Source of the DNA: Curvularia sp. ZM96
Lineage: Eukaryota; Ascomycota; Dothideomycetes; Pleosporales; Pleosporaceae
DNA: 64,000 bases
Reading direction: 5' to 3'
NCBI GenBank assembly: GCA_022457065.1
Contig: JAJGBQ010000006.1
Coordinates: forward strand, 310,001-374,000
Position numbers and translations under genes: made by a program
Notes under the pieces: model-generated
What the model saw: only the letters and a program-made list of their open reading frames with translations
Databases searched by the model: none
What the model was told of the DNA's origin: nothing
Part shown: piece after piece, positions 44,315 through 56,700 of the stretch
How positions within the stretch are numbered: position 1 is the stretch's first letter
Layout: each line of letters begins with the position of its first letter

Positions 44315-45500
44315 ATGTCTACAACCCTTGGGTAAGCCATTCTGCTGTTGATGAGCAAGAGACTGCGACACACAGAAAACTAATGCCTTCGGTCCTCAGT
44401 TCCTTCATAGCCGGCGGCATAGCAGCATGCGGAGCCGTGACCGTCACACACGGCTTCGAAACAGTTAAGATTCGGTGCGCAAAACAATTACTTTTCCCAT
44501 GGTAGCATACCACGCGACAGGCTCGTTGACCGCTGGCCCAGACTACAATTACAAGGAGAGCTAAAGGCCAAGAGCGATGCGCCGCGGTTATACAAGGGAG
44601 TTTTTCATGGCGTCAGCGTCATTTTGAAGAATGAGGGCCCAAGAGGCTTGCTACGGGGTTTGGGTTGCGCAGTATGTCTTGCAGAAGTTGTGAAACCCCA
44701 AAAAGTGATACAGTACGATTGACTCGCTATACGTGCAGTATGTCTACCAAATGACACTCAACGGGTGCCGACTTGGCTTCTACGAACCCCTCCGCAAAAC
44801 CCTCACCAATGTCGTCTACAAGGACCCAGCTGTTCAGTCCTTCGGCATCAACCTATTTGCAGGCGCATCGTCCGGTGTCCTGGGCGCCGCAGCAGGATCC
44901 CCCTTCTTCCTCGTCAAGACACGATTACAATCGTACTCGCCCTTTTTGCCTGTAGGAACACAACATCACTACCGCAATGCCATTGACGGCATGCGCCAAA
45001 TATACAGTTCCGAGGGCATCAAGGGACTGTACCGGGGCGTGGGACCGGCCATGGTGCGCACAGGGTTCGGCAGTTCTGTCCAGCTGCCTACGTATTTCTT
45101 CGCAAAGAGACGGCTAGTCAAGCACCTGGGCATGGAAGAGGGAATGCCGCTGCACATTGCGAGTAGCACTGCCAGCGGCTTCGTCGTCTGCTGCGTCATG
45201 CACCCCCCAGACACCATCATGTCGCGCATGTACAACCAGACGGGCAACTTGTACTCGTCGGCATTCGACTGTCTGTCCCGCACCGTCCGGACCGAGGGCA
45301 TCTTCGCCTTGTACAAGGGCTACTTTGCCCATTTGGCCAGGATCCTGCCACACACGGTATGTTTGCCCAACACGACTTCTTCTCACTGACCATGCTAATT
45401 CCTGTAGATTCTCACCCTCACCCTTGCAGAGCAAACTATCAAGCTCATGCGCTTAGTCGAAGACCGCATTCTGCCCGCTGACGTAAAGGCAAAGATGTAG
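44315..45500 (+). CDS. OAC1: Mitochondrial oxaloacetate carrier
   Basis: Exons 44315-44331, 44376-44474, 44542-44671, 44739-45356 and 45408-45500 encode 318 residues. The first exon is only 17 nt (MSTTLG) and joins KLMPSVLSSFIAGG; an alternative start is ATG 44383. The protein has three mitochondrial-carrier repeats. The first signature is varied (THGFETVKIR), the second is GSPFFLVKTRLQS and the third is MHPPDTIMSRMYNQ. These match yeast Oac1 (PMT35), which carries oxaloacetate, sulfate and alpha-isopropylmalate across the inner membrane. Six hydrophobic segments fit. FETVKIRLQLQGEL at the first repeat and GLYRGVGPAMVRTGFGSSVQ later are typical of this subfamily. Confidence 0.9.
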
Positions 45501-46686
45501 AAAATTCGTGTACAAATTCTTTTTTTTAATTAGTTAGTATCAACGTCTTTAGAGTTTCAAGCGATGAAAATATAGTACGAGCTTTGTATGATGAAAGATG
45601 TAGAAAGGGAGAAAGAGGAATAAATACTTAACCTGAATTCTTGTTCCATACATCATTAGCACTTTATTTTCCTTTTATCTTCGAAAGCGAAGTTAAAGCG
45701 GCCATGATTCTATTCATATAGATATCTTTTTTTTTTCTCTTCCGTCTCAATCAAGTACAAAACATAGCATGTAAAACTTTTACCAGCCAGGGCGTCTTTA
45801 TCAGGTACTCACACAAGTTAAAAAAAAATGCAAGGACCCAAGTAACTAAACGGCAAAAGCACACCAGCTACACAGAGCGGCGCTGCTACCAGACGACAGA
45901 AGCATTCCAGCAGCGGCACACACCAACTCCAGAAATGGGATGAAAAGTTCGCTGAAAAAAAAAACTGCGATATCTCGCTCGTGTGTACTATGTGGGCGCT
46001 AGCTGGCGGCTCTAAGAAGTGTATCTATGTAGAAGACAAACTAGTTAACTTTCCCTTTGTTGTATTGTTAGAAAGGTCTAAGAAATTTTCAACGAAAAAG
46101 CTGTGACTAGTACATGACAGCCACTCTTGTTTAACTCATCTTCGAGATTTTATCTCCGTCAAAGGCTTGGTTGGCTAGGGGGGGAGGGCTAGAGAATGGA
46201 TTCAGTCTAGGTGTTTGTCGCTGTTTACTTTAGTTCGATCGCGCTTTCTTTCACTTTTTTTTGTCTTTCCAAGAGGAATTTGTCTTAGGAGACGTTGGAA
46301 TGATGAGGATGTTGGTTTTAGTCTTGTAGGATGGAAATGGCCCGAAGGAAGCGTAGAAGGTTGGGAAGGTAGGATAATAGGAGGGATGGGGGATCATTCA
46401 AGCATCACCATAGCTACTCAGCTTCTTCTACACAATACATGTATGCATGTTTGTTTGTTTTTTGGTAAGTTTCTGGGTATTTCAGCGTTGGTGAAGAAGT
46501 TGAGCGATGTGTTATGGCAGAATTTTGAGAGAAAAGAAGCATCGTGATTCGTACAAATCTTGTGTTTCTCAACAATCTCCAGCCTGTCTATTTCAAGGCG
46601 ATAAATCCAAACTTTTAAAAGGGGTTATGAGAGTATCATTCATCCACGTCTCAAGAAAAAATCTCCAACTTCATTCAATCATCCAT
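45501..46686. other. Convergent intergenic region
   Basis: About 1.2 kb at the 3' ends of OAC1 and LAS1. It is AT-rich with several T runs (45522-45535, 45729-45738) and A runs. I see no coding sequence. Confidence 0.5.
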
Positions 46687-48286
46687 TCATTCGTCGTCCG
46701 ACCATCCCTCAGCCAGCCACCCAATGGGTCTAGGCTTCCACATGCCCAGCACCTTTACTGGGCCCCGCAATTTTTCTTCCGACGTCGTCGTCATCGTTGT
46801 GGCTGCAGCGTTCCTGACCGGCAGTGCTGCCTCGTGTACACCCTCAGTATCCATGTCCATAGCATCTTGCGTCTGTGTCTCCACACTACCACCCCCGTCG
46901 TCTCTGGCCGCGGCCAGAATCGCGTACCATGAGTCAGGATTAGGCACACTTCCCTGATCCAGCAGCGTCTGAGCGAGCCTTAAGCCCCAAAAGGAGGGCG
47001 ATGAGAAGATCTGAGCAAGCACATCGTGGTGCATCTTCTCTGATGAGACTTGTCTTGCAGGTGCCCATTCGTCCGAGGTGAGAATGTGAACGACCCAGGT
47101 GTATAGGGCTTCCTTGATGGGATCATCGGCCTCGGAACTACCGCTTACCCGTGAGACGGCAATCTGCTCGAGCAGATAGTTGACGAGGGATGTGATGGAC
47201 AGTGTGCATGGCCCCTCGGAGGTGCAGAGAGCGAGAAGTAGAGGCGTCCAGATGAGAAAAGCGCCAGACATGGAACTTCCCAGCTTTTTGTCTGAAGGGA
47301 CGATCATCTTCTCGACTACCAATAGCTCAAAGAGCACACGCCGTGTTGGCGTCACATTGGCTGAGAAGTGCAGATTGTACGTCGACAAGGCAGTCTCGGC
47401 TACCTTGCTGTGATCCCGTCTCCGCTTGATCTCGCTCTTCCTCTCCTTGACATACGACTTCAACAGACCTTGCAACTTTTCCTTGACGGCTGCTTTACTC
47501 TCCACACCCAGCTCCTCATCGTTGCCCTCGCCACCGCCGGTCTGAAAGGCATAATCCAGTTGGCGCCAATACCATTCCCATAGCCACTCGAGCGATTCCG
47601 TAGCGGCGCGCTTCAGCTCCGCAAGCGAGGGAAGATGCCGGTGGACGATGCGATGGCGTGTTTCCAACAGGGAGAGGGGTAGTTGGAGAGACTTTCCAGC
47701 CGGGAACCAGGAGGGGCGGTCACGGGTCAAGTCAATCTGGGTGTCTGCTAGACCGGTTACAAATCTATAGGGTTGTCAGATAGGCCCATGTGAGGGTTTT
47801 GGTTTGCTTGTCTCGATTACAAATGTCTGGTACAGCATGCGGAGTAATACGGATGATGAACATGGACGAGATTGTTACTTGATATGGTAACATGGACAAG
47901 GGTGGACCAAATCTGATATGTTACTTCCGGATAGAAACCTACCTTGATAGTGCTGTGGCATACAACAGCCGCAGGGCATTGTGTTGCAACCGGCCCCTCT
48001 TATCTTGAAGAATGACATCAACAATGTCTGCCGTCGACTCTAGCAGCAGAGGCAGGCCGTCTGGCTTACGCAGCCGCCACGCAAAAACCTACCTACTATC
48101 AGCTTACTGCTACCGCCAGACGTCGGTGTAGAAACATGATTCTCGGACCGCCGGGCAGAGTCAGCTCACCTTGTTGACTGCCTTTTCTCTGGTAAGCGTT
48201 TCAGAGCTGTACAGGTCGTGGCGGAGCTGAAGCAGCTCATGGCTATGGCGCCACGCCGTCACGGCAAATCGAGGATTCGAGTCCAT
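46687..48286 (-). CDS. LAS1: Las1-type pre-rRNA processing endoribonuclease
   Basis: Exons in transcript order 48286-48170, 48088-47943 and 47764-46687 encode 446 residues; introns are 81 and 178 nt. Las1 is a HEPN-family nuclease that, with the kinase Grc3, cuts internal transcribed spacer 2 during 60S subunit maturation in the nucleus. The N-terminal block (AWRHSHELLQLRHDLYSSET, VFAWRLRKPDGLPLLLESTA) matches the family. The HEPN catalytic motif R-x4-H is RHRIVH (124-129), followed by HRHLPSLAEL. A basic helix (KERKSEIKRRRDHSKV) precedes a less conserved C-terminal half. The C-terminus (VLGMWKPRPIGWLAEGWSDD) contains the W-x-P-x-P-I-G motif that binds Grc3 in yeast. The catalytic centre looks intact. 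Confidence 0.9.
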
Positions 48287-49689
48287 GATCATGATATCTT
48301 TTGTTCTAGACGCGACGCCTCAGCGCGTAGAGGAAAAACCTCTTTTGGGAGTGTCCGGGCTGTGATTGGCCGGCTGAATTACGACACAGATGTGCGGCAC
48401 GTGAGAACGCGTTCGCATGGGAAAGAAAAAAAAGGAAAAGAAACGTCTCGGATTGGAGAGGGCTAGGGCCAGTCGTGGGACATCACGCCAATGAGCTAAC
48501 AGGGTGTCGTTAAAGCCGGGGGGAGGTTAGGTAACAAGACCCAATATTTGGCACCCCAGACTCTGGAACCTTTGTTGTCTGGAAGGTTATTACGCGCTAC
48601 ATGGTTAGTCTCCGACAGTGGCAGATGTGGGGGTGGTGAGAAGGTTCCAGCAGGGCAACTCAGGCGGGTCTCGCCGAGATTGAGCGATGGAGAAGAAGGA
48701 GCCCAAACAAGCGGATATGCTAGGATAGGATAGGAGCAGGACAGGCGTGTGTGGCCCCAGTTGAGCGGCATATAGGCGGTCGAACCAGGAGGTGGTGGCC
48801 GGTCGGCAAGTCAGTCCAGTCAGTGCTTCGCGGATGAGGCTGAGGACGGATCAGGATGGTCATCGGGCCTTTGCCGGCCAGTGTGACACAATTGCGTCGT
48901 TGGGTCAATTTGCGGGCAAAGGCTGGGACCTGAAGAAAATGCAGCCGGGGCCATGTCGCCGACGCGCCATTTGCTGGGCCGGCGGACTTGAGGTGGGTTT
49001 TGGGGCAATGACCAACAACCCTGGCGTCGGCGCATGCCGCAAACTAGTCGACTGGTTCCAGCGTGTAGGGTTTTCCCAAGGTTTGAGCAAGTGTGGCTAG
49101 AAGCGTGGAAGAAGCTTATGCCGTAGCGAGGACCAGGCCGGGTAATATGGAATCATGACTTGGAGGATTGGCGTGCATAGCTGCGACGGAGGATGGAGGA
49201 CACAACGAAGCGAGGCGAGGGGACAGGAGAAGCGTGGTAGCGGTGTCCTCCCCGTAACATGTTGGGGGCACCTTCCGTTCTGGTTAGCTGGTTGGGGGGT
49301 TGGCTTGTCTGGTTGGCTTGTCTGGTTGGCTAGCGACGCTCATCCGATGCTCGTCACTTGGGCACTGCCATTGGCGGAACCGAGTCGGGCTGGTGATGTC
49401 ATGTGTTGGATTGGTTGCAGCATGCTGCTGACTGCAATGCTACTATGCTACTATACAATACATTCCATCTTCATCTGACCTCTGGGTGAGCGATGATGCT
49501 AACACTAGCTCTCTAGCCTGCGAAGGCTGGGTATCTCTGTCTCCTTGCTCGCTCTCACGACTTGCTCGCTGTCTACTAGTCTTTTCCGGCTCCCAATCGG
49601 GACCACTGTAAAAAAACAAAACGCCGATGCTGTGCTAAAAATGGTCAAAATATGAAGATAAAAATATACAAGGTGAAGTGTAATGGTGC
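48287..49689. other. Intergenic region with a short tandem repeat
   Basis: About 1.4 kb, upstream of LAS1 and downstream of the acidic unknown protein (both minus strand). A 13-bp unit GGTTGGCTTGTCT is repeated about 2.5 times at 49298-49330. No domain-bearing frame is present. Confidence 0.5.
49298..49330. repeat. 13-bp tandem repeat, 2.5 copies
   Basis: Unit GGTTGGCTTGTCT at 49298-49310 and 49311-49323, with a partial third copy (GGTTGGC) to 49330. Copies are identical. Confidence 0.85.
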
Positions 49690-50739
49690 TCACACCCAGC
49701 CCGCATATCCTAGTGCAGCGTCCCGCGCTTGCATGGATGGCTGTTTGGCTTGTTGAAACCACCACTCCTTAGACACGGTCTCGTCGTCGTCAAAGAAGAA
49801 GCTCTGACCCTCCATGCTGTTGGGTGTCTGGGACTTGACATGAACCGGCATGTGCTGCACGGGCTCATGCACAGCCGGCAGAGGCGGAGAAGGCTCTTCG
49901 ACGCTGGCTTCGGAGCTTGCGTCATCGTCATCCTCCTGGTCCTCTTCATCTTCCTCAGGTGGTTGCCAAGTCTCTTCAAGCTTGAGGCCTTTTCCGGTAC
50001 CCTCGGTCAGGGCACCCCAGGACAGCGATGGCTCGGGAGCATCGTAGAGGCCCAGGGCAACCAGCTTCTCGCCTTCCTCCTCGTCATCCATGTCCTGATC
50101 TTGCTGAACATCCTGCTGGGCTGGGGTAGAGTCTTGAGAGTCAAAGACCTGTGCTTGGTTCTTCTGTGCCCATTGCTGCAAGTACCATGGGAGAGGCTCC
50201 GAGGTGGGTGTGTTCATGCAAGAGTTGACATAGCCAGGAGTCTGTTGGGAGGCGCTTTGCCAACCATACTCTGAAGAGGAGAAGGCACTGGTCTTAGTCT
50301 CGAGCATTGAGTTGCGTGCTGAGAGGGAGTAGTAGTCGGAGCCATGGCAGGAATCTCGCGAGGGAGAGTAGTTCTGGGACCAGTGTTGTGGCATGGGTTC
50401 AAAGTAGTTTGTTGGTTGCTGCTGTGATGGCTGGCACTGTGACGACGCCGGATGCCAGCTGACGGGTCGGGTGGACTGGGGACGCTCCTCCTCTTCAGGA
50501 TCCACACCAAACATCATCCGGTAGTGGTCGTCGAGGGTGGCATACAGCTTGGTTTCTGAAGTCGTCTTCCGCCTCTCCATGGCCTTTGGGCTGCTGTGGT
50601 GGCTTTTTGTCTTTTCGATACGTGATGAACGGCATCCCGCTTGGGTGGCCGAGCCTCGCGAGGTGCGTCGGTGCAGTTGTGTGGGTTGCATGTGGCCGGA
50701 CATGGTAGCGAGATGGTAGGATGGTGACGAAGTCGTCAT
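49690..50739 (-). CDS. Acidic conserved protein of unknown function
   Basis: A single exon of 349 residues from ATG 50739. The N-terminal third is basic and Ser/Thr-rich (TQLHRRTSRGSATQAGCRSS). It leads to a likely conserved core, TTSETKLYATLDDHYRMMFG, followed by EEEERPQ. The middle is Gln/Ser/Tyr-rich and disordered. The last third is strongly acidic (EETWQPPEEDEEDQEDDDDA) and ends with SKEWWFQQAKQPSMQARDAA and GYAGWV. I recognise no domain. No DNA-binding or catalytic motif is visible, but the acidic and Gln-rich regions would suit a regulatory protein. The ~7.3-kb upstream region without genes is unusual for this window and is typical of developmentally regulated fungal genes; that link is inference. 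Confidence 0.75.
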   Translation of the reverse strand: MTTSSPSYHLATMSGHMQPTQLHRRTSRGSATQAGCRSSRIEKTKSHHSSPKAMERRKTTSETKLYATLDDHYRMMFGVDPEEEERPQSTRPVSWHPASSQCQPSQQQPTNYFEPMPQHWSQNYSPSRDSCHGSDYYSLSARNSMLETKTSAFSSSEYGWQSASQQTPGYVNSCMNTPTSEPLPWYLQQWAQKNQAQVFDSQDSTPAQQDVQQDQDMDDEEEGEKLVALGLYDAPEPSLSWGALTEGTGKGLKLEETWQPPEEDEEDQEDDDDASSEASVEEPSPPLPAVHEPVQHMPVHVKSQTPNSMEGQSFFFDDDETVSKEWWFQQAKQPSMQARDAALGYAGWV

Positions 50740-53700
50740 GTACGGGGGGAATAGGTGGTGGTGTTATCCAGCGTGTTTGTGTGTGGTGTGCGAGTTGGAA
50801 GTAGGTGGATGTGTCGGTCAAGATATGCTGCTTGTTCTGAAGACGAGAGCGACGGATGGAGGGAATCTGCATAGGTATATGGAGTGCCAAGAGATATAGA
50901 CGGATGGGGGGGACGGGTGCATGGGGAAATTGGAAGTCGGTATGGTCGCGGCAAAAGTCATTGTACCAAGCTATGGCAGGGCTAGGCTAGGAAGCGCAGC
51001 GTCAAGAACAAGTAATAGTGGGATAGATGCAGACAGGGAACGGGTGCGTAGGGTAGTGAGGGAGGGTAGGGAGTGCTGTGACGACTAACTAGGGCCAGTG
51101 GCACGGCTGGCACGATCACCGGGCGACATGGGTTGGCAAGCGAAAAGGAACGCTTGGAGAGGCCAAATCAGAGCAGCGGCGGACCATGTCTCATGGCGCC
51201 GCGCGACGGGGCATCCGTGCAGCTAGCAGACGACGGCCGGCTGGGTGGTCGAGACAGGCAGGGCAAGGGAAACGACGCGGGCAAGCCATGATGGCAGCGT
51301 GCGGTGGTGCGACTAGGCCGCGGTGGGACTTTTTTGCAGTGCGACTCAGCTGGGCTCCACGGCGGGGTTCAGGTGTCGTGTGTGGTGTGTGTGCGTGAGA
51401 GTGCGGTGCATGGGGCGGTGGCTCTCAGGCGGTCTACGGACTAGCCCTGGTCGCATCTTGACGCCCTCTTTTGGCTCGGCGCGCAGCGTCATGTTTTAGC
51501 CGCGCTCGCGGCCGTCGACATGGTATGGAGTCGTGGGATGCGTGCACACGACGTAGCAGCAGCAGGCGATCCACGGGGCAAAGGCCGGCGAGGGCAGGCG
51601 GTGGGCCGCCGTCGTGGTGCGTGAGTACGGAGGACGTGGGCGGGCGGGCACTGCAGGCGTGCGACAGGCGCTCCGCGTCAGAGTTTGGTTGGCGCAGTAG
51701 TTTCGGAAAGGATGGGAGAGGCGGATCGCGAGGTGGGTGTTGGTGGGATGGGATGGGGTGGATGGATGCGACGACATGTTTTGGCGGCAGCTGGCGCGCA
51801 GCCAATGGGGCGGCGGCATGAGTGCAGTACCCGCTCAGCGCATCCACGCCAGCGCCTCCTGCCTGGGCGTGCGTGCAGCCGGCAAACCACTCTGCTGGCC
51901 CTTGGGACGGCAAGCGCGATCTGGGGTGGGCGCTGGGGCGACGCCGCCATTGGCCCAGCGGCTAGCCGAGCGCCTTCCAGAAATCGGCGTGAGCCCGCCC
52001 GCCCCTGCCAACTGCGCGACGTGCGCCCACCCCCCTGCCCTGGCCCTTTGCATACCCACTTTCGTCCTCGCTCACCCACCCACCCACACACTCGCTCACA
52101 TGCATATGTACGGTACATACACACACATGCATGCACCGCCGGCCTGCGTCACACAGCCAACGGCGGGGACGCGGAGATTGGGACGCGTGCTGCCCGGCCT
52201 CATGTGCCGCCACGGCGGGCTTAGGCAGCGCCGAGCGACGAAGAAGAAAAAACCACTTTAACGTTTGGCCAGCGCCGTGCTCCACACCACAGTACGCCTT
52301 GAAACCATGCGTGCGCGCTGCTAATCGAAACACGGCCACAGTGGGCTCCTCACGCTGCGCTGCACCACGGCCACGGCATTACTGCCACCTCGGCCGCCTC
52401 GCTGCCGCCGACATGGCCGTCGATACGCGCGTTCGCCAGCCCCAAATGTCACTCGTCGACACCTAGGGTCCCCTCGCCGTTGCGCGGCATCTTCTCTGCA
52501 TTGCACCGCACCGCTGCCCTCTGCGCTGCACCGGATAGGATAGCATGGACTGCTCTGCTCAGGCCCTCGCCAGGCCGCCCCCCTGGCCAGCAACCCCACG
52601 GCGACCACGCCCAAAACAGGAATGCCGTTCGACCACCAGAAATCCCCGGGCGGGCGCTGATGAGATGCAGCCGAAGCGCCGAGAACGAACCCTGGTTTCG
52701 TCCCGTCTGAATGATCGGCAGCGGTCCAACGCGGGCGCAGCCATGGTTGTGCGCTGTCGTTCAAACCATGAGCAATCCTGTCAGGGGGCTTGCATCTGCT
52801 CGCCAAATCCAGTATACCACGCACGCTGCTCTTTACCATGGATGAATCCATCCTCCACAAAAATACCTTATCAAACGGCCCCTTGGCTGCCTCGCTCACG
52901 CCCTCGCCTTGCACAGCACAGGCGGCGTCCGCCGGCACCTGGCTCCGTCGTAGCCATGACCAACCAACAACCACGGACGGCTACTCTTCGACTCACCATC
53001 ACACGCCTAGTCAGTCAGTCGACACGGCCAGCCAGCCAGCCTCGGCCACTTTGATCCACGCAAGAAAAAAAATTGCGGCGCAGCTGTACCACACTATGCG
53101 TCATGACAGGAGTCTGTACGCGGAAAAGTAAGCACCGAGCTGCCACCGCGGCTTGTTCACTACATACACCGTCGCTTGCTTGCTTGCTTTCTGGCGTGCC
53201 TTGTTGCTCGCTGCCCGTACTCTCGCACCCATACCCACACCCACACCCACATATTAGTACATGCATTTACACACTCACACGGAGGCCGGAACCCGCGTCC
53301 TCCAGGTCCTGAATGCTGACCTGCATCGTGCCGTTGCCTGTCAGCAGCTCGAGACGATCTGTCGTGCCATATGTACATACTCGGGCCCAAGCCATTTGCA
53401 CGATTCAGACTCCCCATGCCTTAGTACTTGCCCGTCTTGTGCGCTGTTGGCCTCATCAAATCGACATGGCCGTTTCCGACAGGGCCATGTCCGGCCTCGT
53501 TCCCGGGGGCGCACCTGCTTTGCTTGGCCTGGGTGGACGCGGCGCGGATCCTGCACTGCACTGCACTGTGCTGCACCCTCATCAAAGCGTATTCAGCTGC
53601 CCATTTGTGCTACGCTCACTCCGGCAATCTGCAACACGGGAAAGAAACCCTTGAATGACGTACCAGCGCCCGGTCCACGAGTCGAGTGGGTCTCAAACGT

Positions 53701-56700
53701 GGCGTCTCATCGTGGAAAAGACTAGGCAGAACAAAACTTGCGGTATAAGCGGCGCCGCCGCCCACGCTAGCCGCTTGCGCCCAGTGCGTCACGGCTCCCT
53801 GTCGATAACAAAGCCCATCTCCACATTTGGCCGCCAGGCCCATTTCGCTGCCAGAGCGTGTCCATGTCCATGTGGCCTTCGCATCGGTCCTCCGACACCA
53901 ATCTACATCACACAACCATCCAGGGCGTGGCGCCTCGCCGTCGTATCGCCCCAAAATATGTACACCTCACAGGTAACCGGAATCCCTCCGTCGCCCGTCG
54001 CCCAGCCAGCGCCAATCAAACCCACGACGACCCCCCGGAGGCCAATAAACTGTCTGCTTCAACAAGAAAATGGTCCTCTCGGTAGCCGCATTATTTGTGG
54101 ATGACGACCATCGCTGCTAGGCTTGCCTCGCATGCCCGATGTGATGCTCGTGTTCTAGACCCCTCCCTAGGGCGACGTCAAACACGAATTTCTCTTGCAG
54201 CTGTAGCGGCACTTGAACCTGGGTGCCTTGCCAGGCGGCTCGACTGCCCACTTGCACTTGTTCAACGTCGAGCCCTCCGGGGACAGCCAATCGCTGTCCT
54301 CCGTCGCTGGCTCCTGAGTGCCCTTGGATCAGCAGCCACACGAATCGTCGGTGAGCCTCCTGACGTTGGTGCTGCTATACATTTGCCGGGTTCCAGTCGC
54401 ACTATGCATCTCAGACATCAGCACCGCAAAAGCTCACACTTTTCCCCCCCTCCTAGCTCGGCAGAGTGCGGGCGATGCCTACTAGCAACAACACGGCTCA
54501 TTCACGCCCGTATCCCGTATCCAGTCCTGCTAACGCAACTCCTCTCTCCACCTAGCATGGCAATCACACAGGAGCAGTAATGTCTGGTGGCAGTCAAGGG
54601 GCGGCATGCCGTCCTGATTGCCAACTACCCCTTGATGCCGTTCGGCCGACACAACAGGGCTCGTCACACCCGCTCGGCTTGTGCAAAAAAGTAACGTGAG
54701 CACTGCTACGACGGTAGGGATCAGATTCACACATACATGTGTGTTGGCTTTCACACGACGCGTCGCAGCTGGTGAAACTTGGTAGTCGGTGTACTTTATG
54801 CTACGCGCGCAGGCCTGCTGCACCGCTAGGTTGGGCAGTGACTCGTTTTGAGGCAGATTGGCGTTTGTTTTGCTTCTGCCGCTTGCTTGACGATGAACCA
54901 ACCTCCTTGTCGCATCGATCCGGTTCGCCATCTGAGTGCATCATCCCTTGCATACAATACATTACGAGCAAAAAAGGATTCCGGCTCTCGCCATGATTCA
55001 TGGCGAGATCAAGGCGCCTGCTGATGCAACAGGCGTCGACATGGCAGCTAATATAGAAGCAAAGTTTCTCAATCAGCAGCACAGCACACCCACACCCACA
55101 CATTGGCAGTATCCGAGGTCGGGCCACTTCGAGGCACAAGGTTTGCCCGATCTGGCTAAAGCACCGATCTGACTCTTTGTAATACTATGCACCAAAGCGG
55201 CAATGCCACTCCGCTTTAATCTTGCCAGCGGTCGCCCCCTAGTCGGCATCGTATACAACTCTCACTACTCGCGTGTAAGACAAGACTTGCCTGGTAGCCT
55301 GCCAGTCATGCATCCCACCGCCGTCACATCAGCCCGTGTGTCGAAAAACGACGCCAGCCTCGGTGCTACTGCGTCCATCCTGACCGACAAGGGGCTTTGG
55401 GGATCTTCCATCCTGGCGCCTGCTACTAAAACAAGCCCATCATCGTTTGCAGGTACCTCGTCAGGTGCAATGACGGTGCAGACAGGCCCTGCGGGTGCTA
55501 TTATGCATCTATGCATGCACCATCCGTGGGTTGTGTTTTTTTTCACCTCACCAGATCGACAAACCGCCTCTAGGCTAAACCATGTGCTTACGTGGTCTTG
55601 TCATAGTCGGCCCCGACCACTCAACGGCAGCCACCCCTAAGAAACTCTCTATTTCGCTTGCCAATGTGCGCAAAAGGAGTCACGCCTGCATGATACTGAT
55701 TAGCGGCATCTCCATATATCGAACGCCTATTTTTGGGCCCCCGACACAAAAAGGACTGATCGCTGTGTCGAGTTTACGCAAGTCGCTTATTGCCCGGCTT
55801 GCCGCCTTCCCACCTGCCCTCCTCCCCGGTCTGATGACCACGGTAGCCCGGCCTCTCCCTTTGTCGACACATACCGATGTTTTTACGCCGCTACGGTTAG
55901 TACGCGCTCCACCACTGTCCGCAATACTACCCCTCCTTTGCGAAGCGTCCACACAGTGATCCACGGCCTGGCACAACTTACCCCCCAAACAGACCGCTCC
56001 AGCATGACCTCTATCTGGCATAACAGGGTGGCTCAACCTCCGGTGTGCGTTTCATCCCTCTTGTTTTTCCTGCTTCCGCTTTTTCCGCTGCCACTCGCTG
56101 CCCAACAACCAAGTCATCAGCTCGCCCGTTACATCGCTGCACTCACTCAGTAGTACCATCGGCCATTATAGTTGCTTGTCCTATATACACTTGGCTTGCT
56201 GGATACATGCAAGCGCGCCGCACTGCGAAGTCGCAGGCTAAAGTGCTCTTGTCAAATGTCGGGCAGCTAGTGGCCAGCCGCGGAAGACAGTTGCTAGCTT
56301 TTTTAGCTCCTGACCCATGTGTGTGTGACTTTCCGCATCCATAAACATTATTCTGCGCCCAACACGAACACACACCTTCCTTCAGTCCTAAGTGGGTTTT
56401 TGCTTTTGACTATGTCCTCGATACTATCGACCGGCAGTTTATCTAGGTCACATTGAGTCGCCGTCCGGAACTAGGAAGTTCCGGATCATGGATGCGATCT
56501 CACCGACAATTATCCCTCGAGACGATTACGAGTAAACCTGAGCCGTTGCACCCACACTCATCTCCTGCACCCATGCTACCTGGTCCCCTTAACACCATCA
56601 TATTCCAACCGCTGTAACGCTGCGTGAGTGCCGAATATACCCCGTACAGGCTTATGCCCAGACATCATAGTCGGCAATACTCGTAGGCGAATCTGTAATA

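Noticed and set aside
53228..53255. Telomere-like CCCACA/CCCATA units
   Set aside because: Only a few irregular units inside gene-flanked DNA and not the fungal TTAGGG repeat; a simple-sequence tract is enough.
51185..55640. Several 100-220-codon frames in the 50.7-58 kb block
   Set aside because: They overlap on both strands, have skewed Arg/Pro/Ala/His composition typical of GC-rich non-coding DNA, and show no domains or consistent splice structure.
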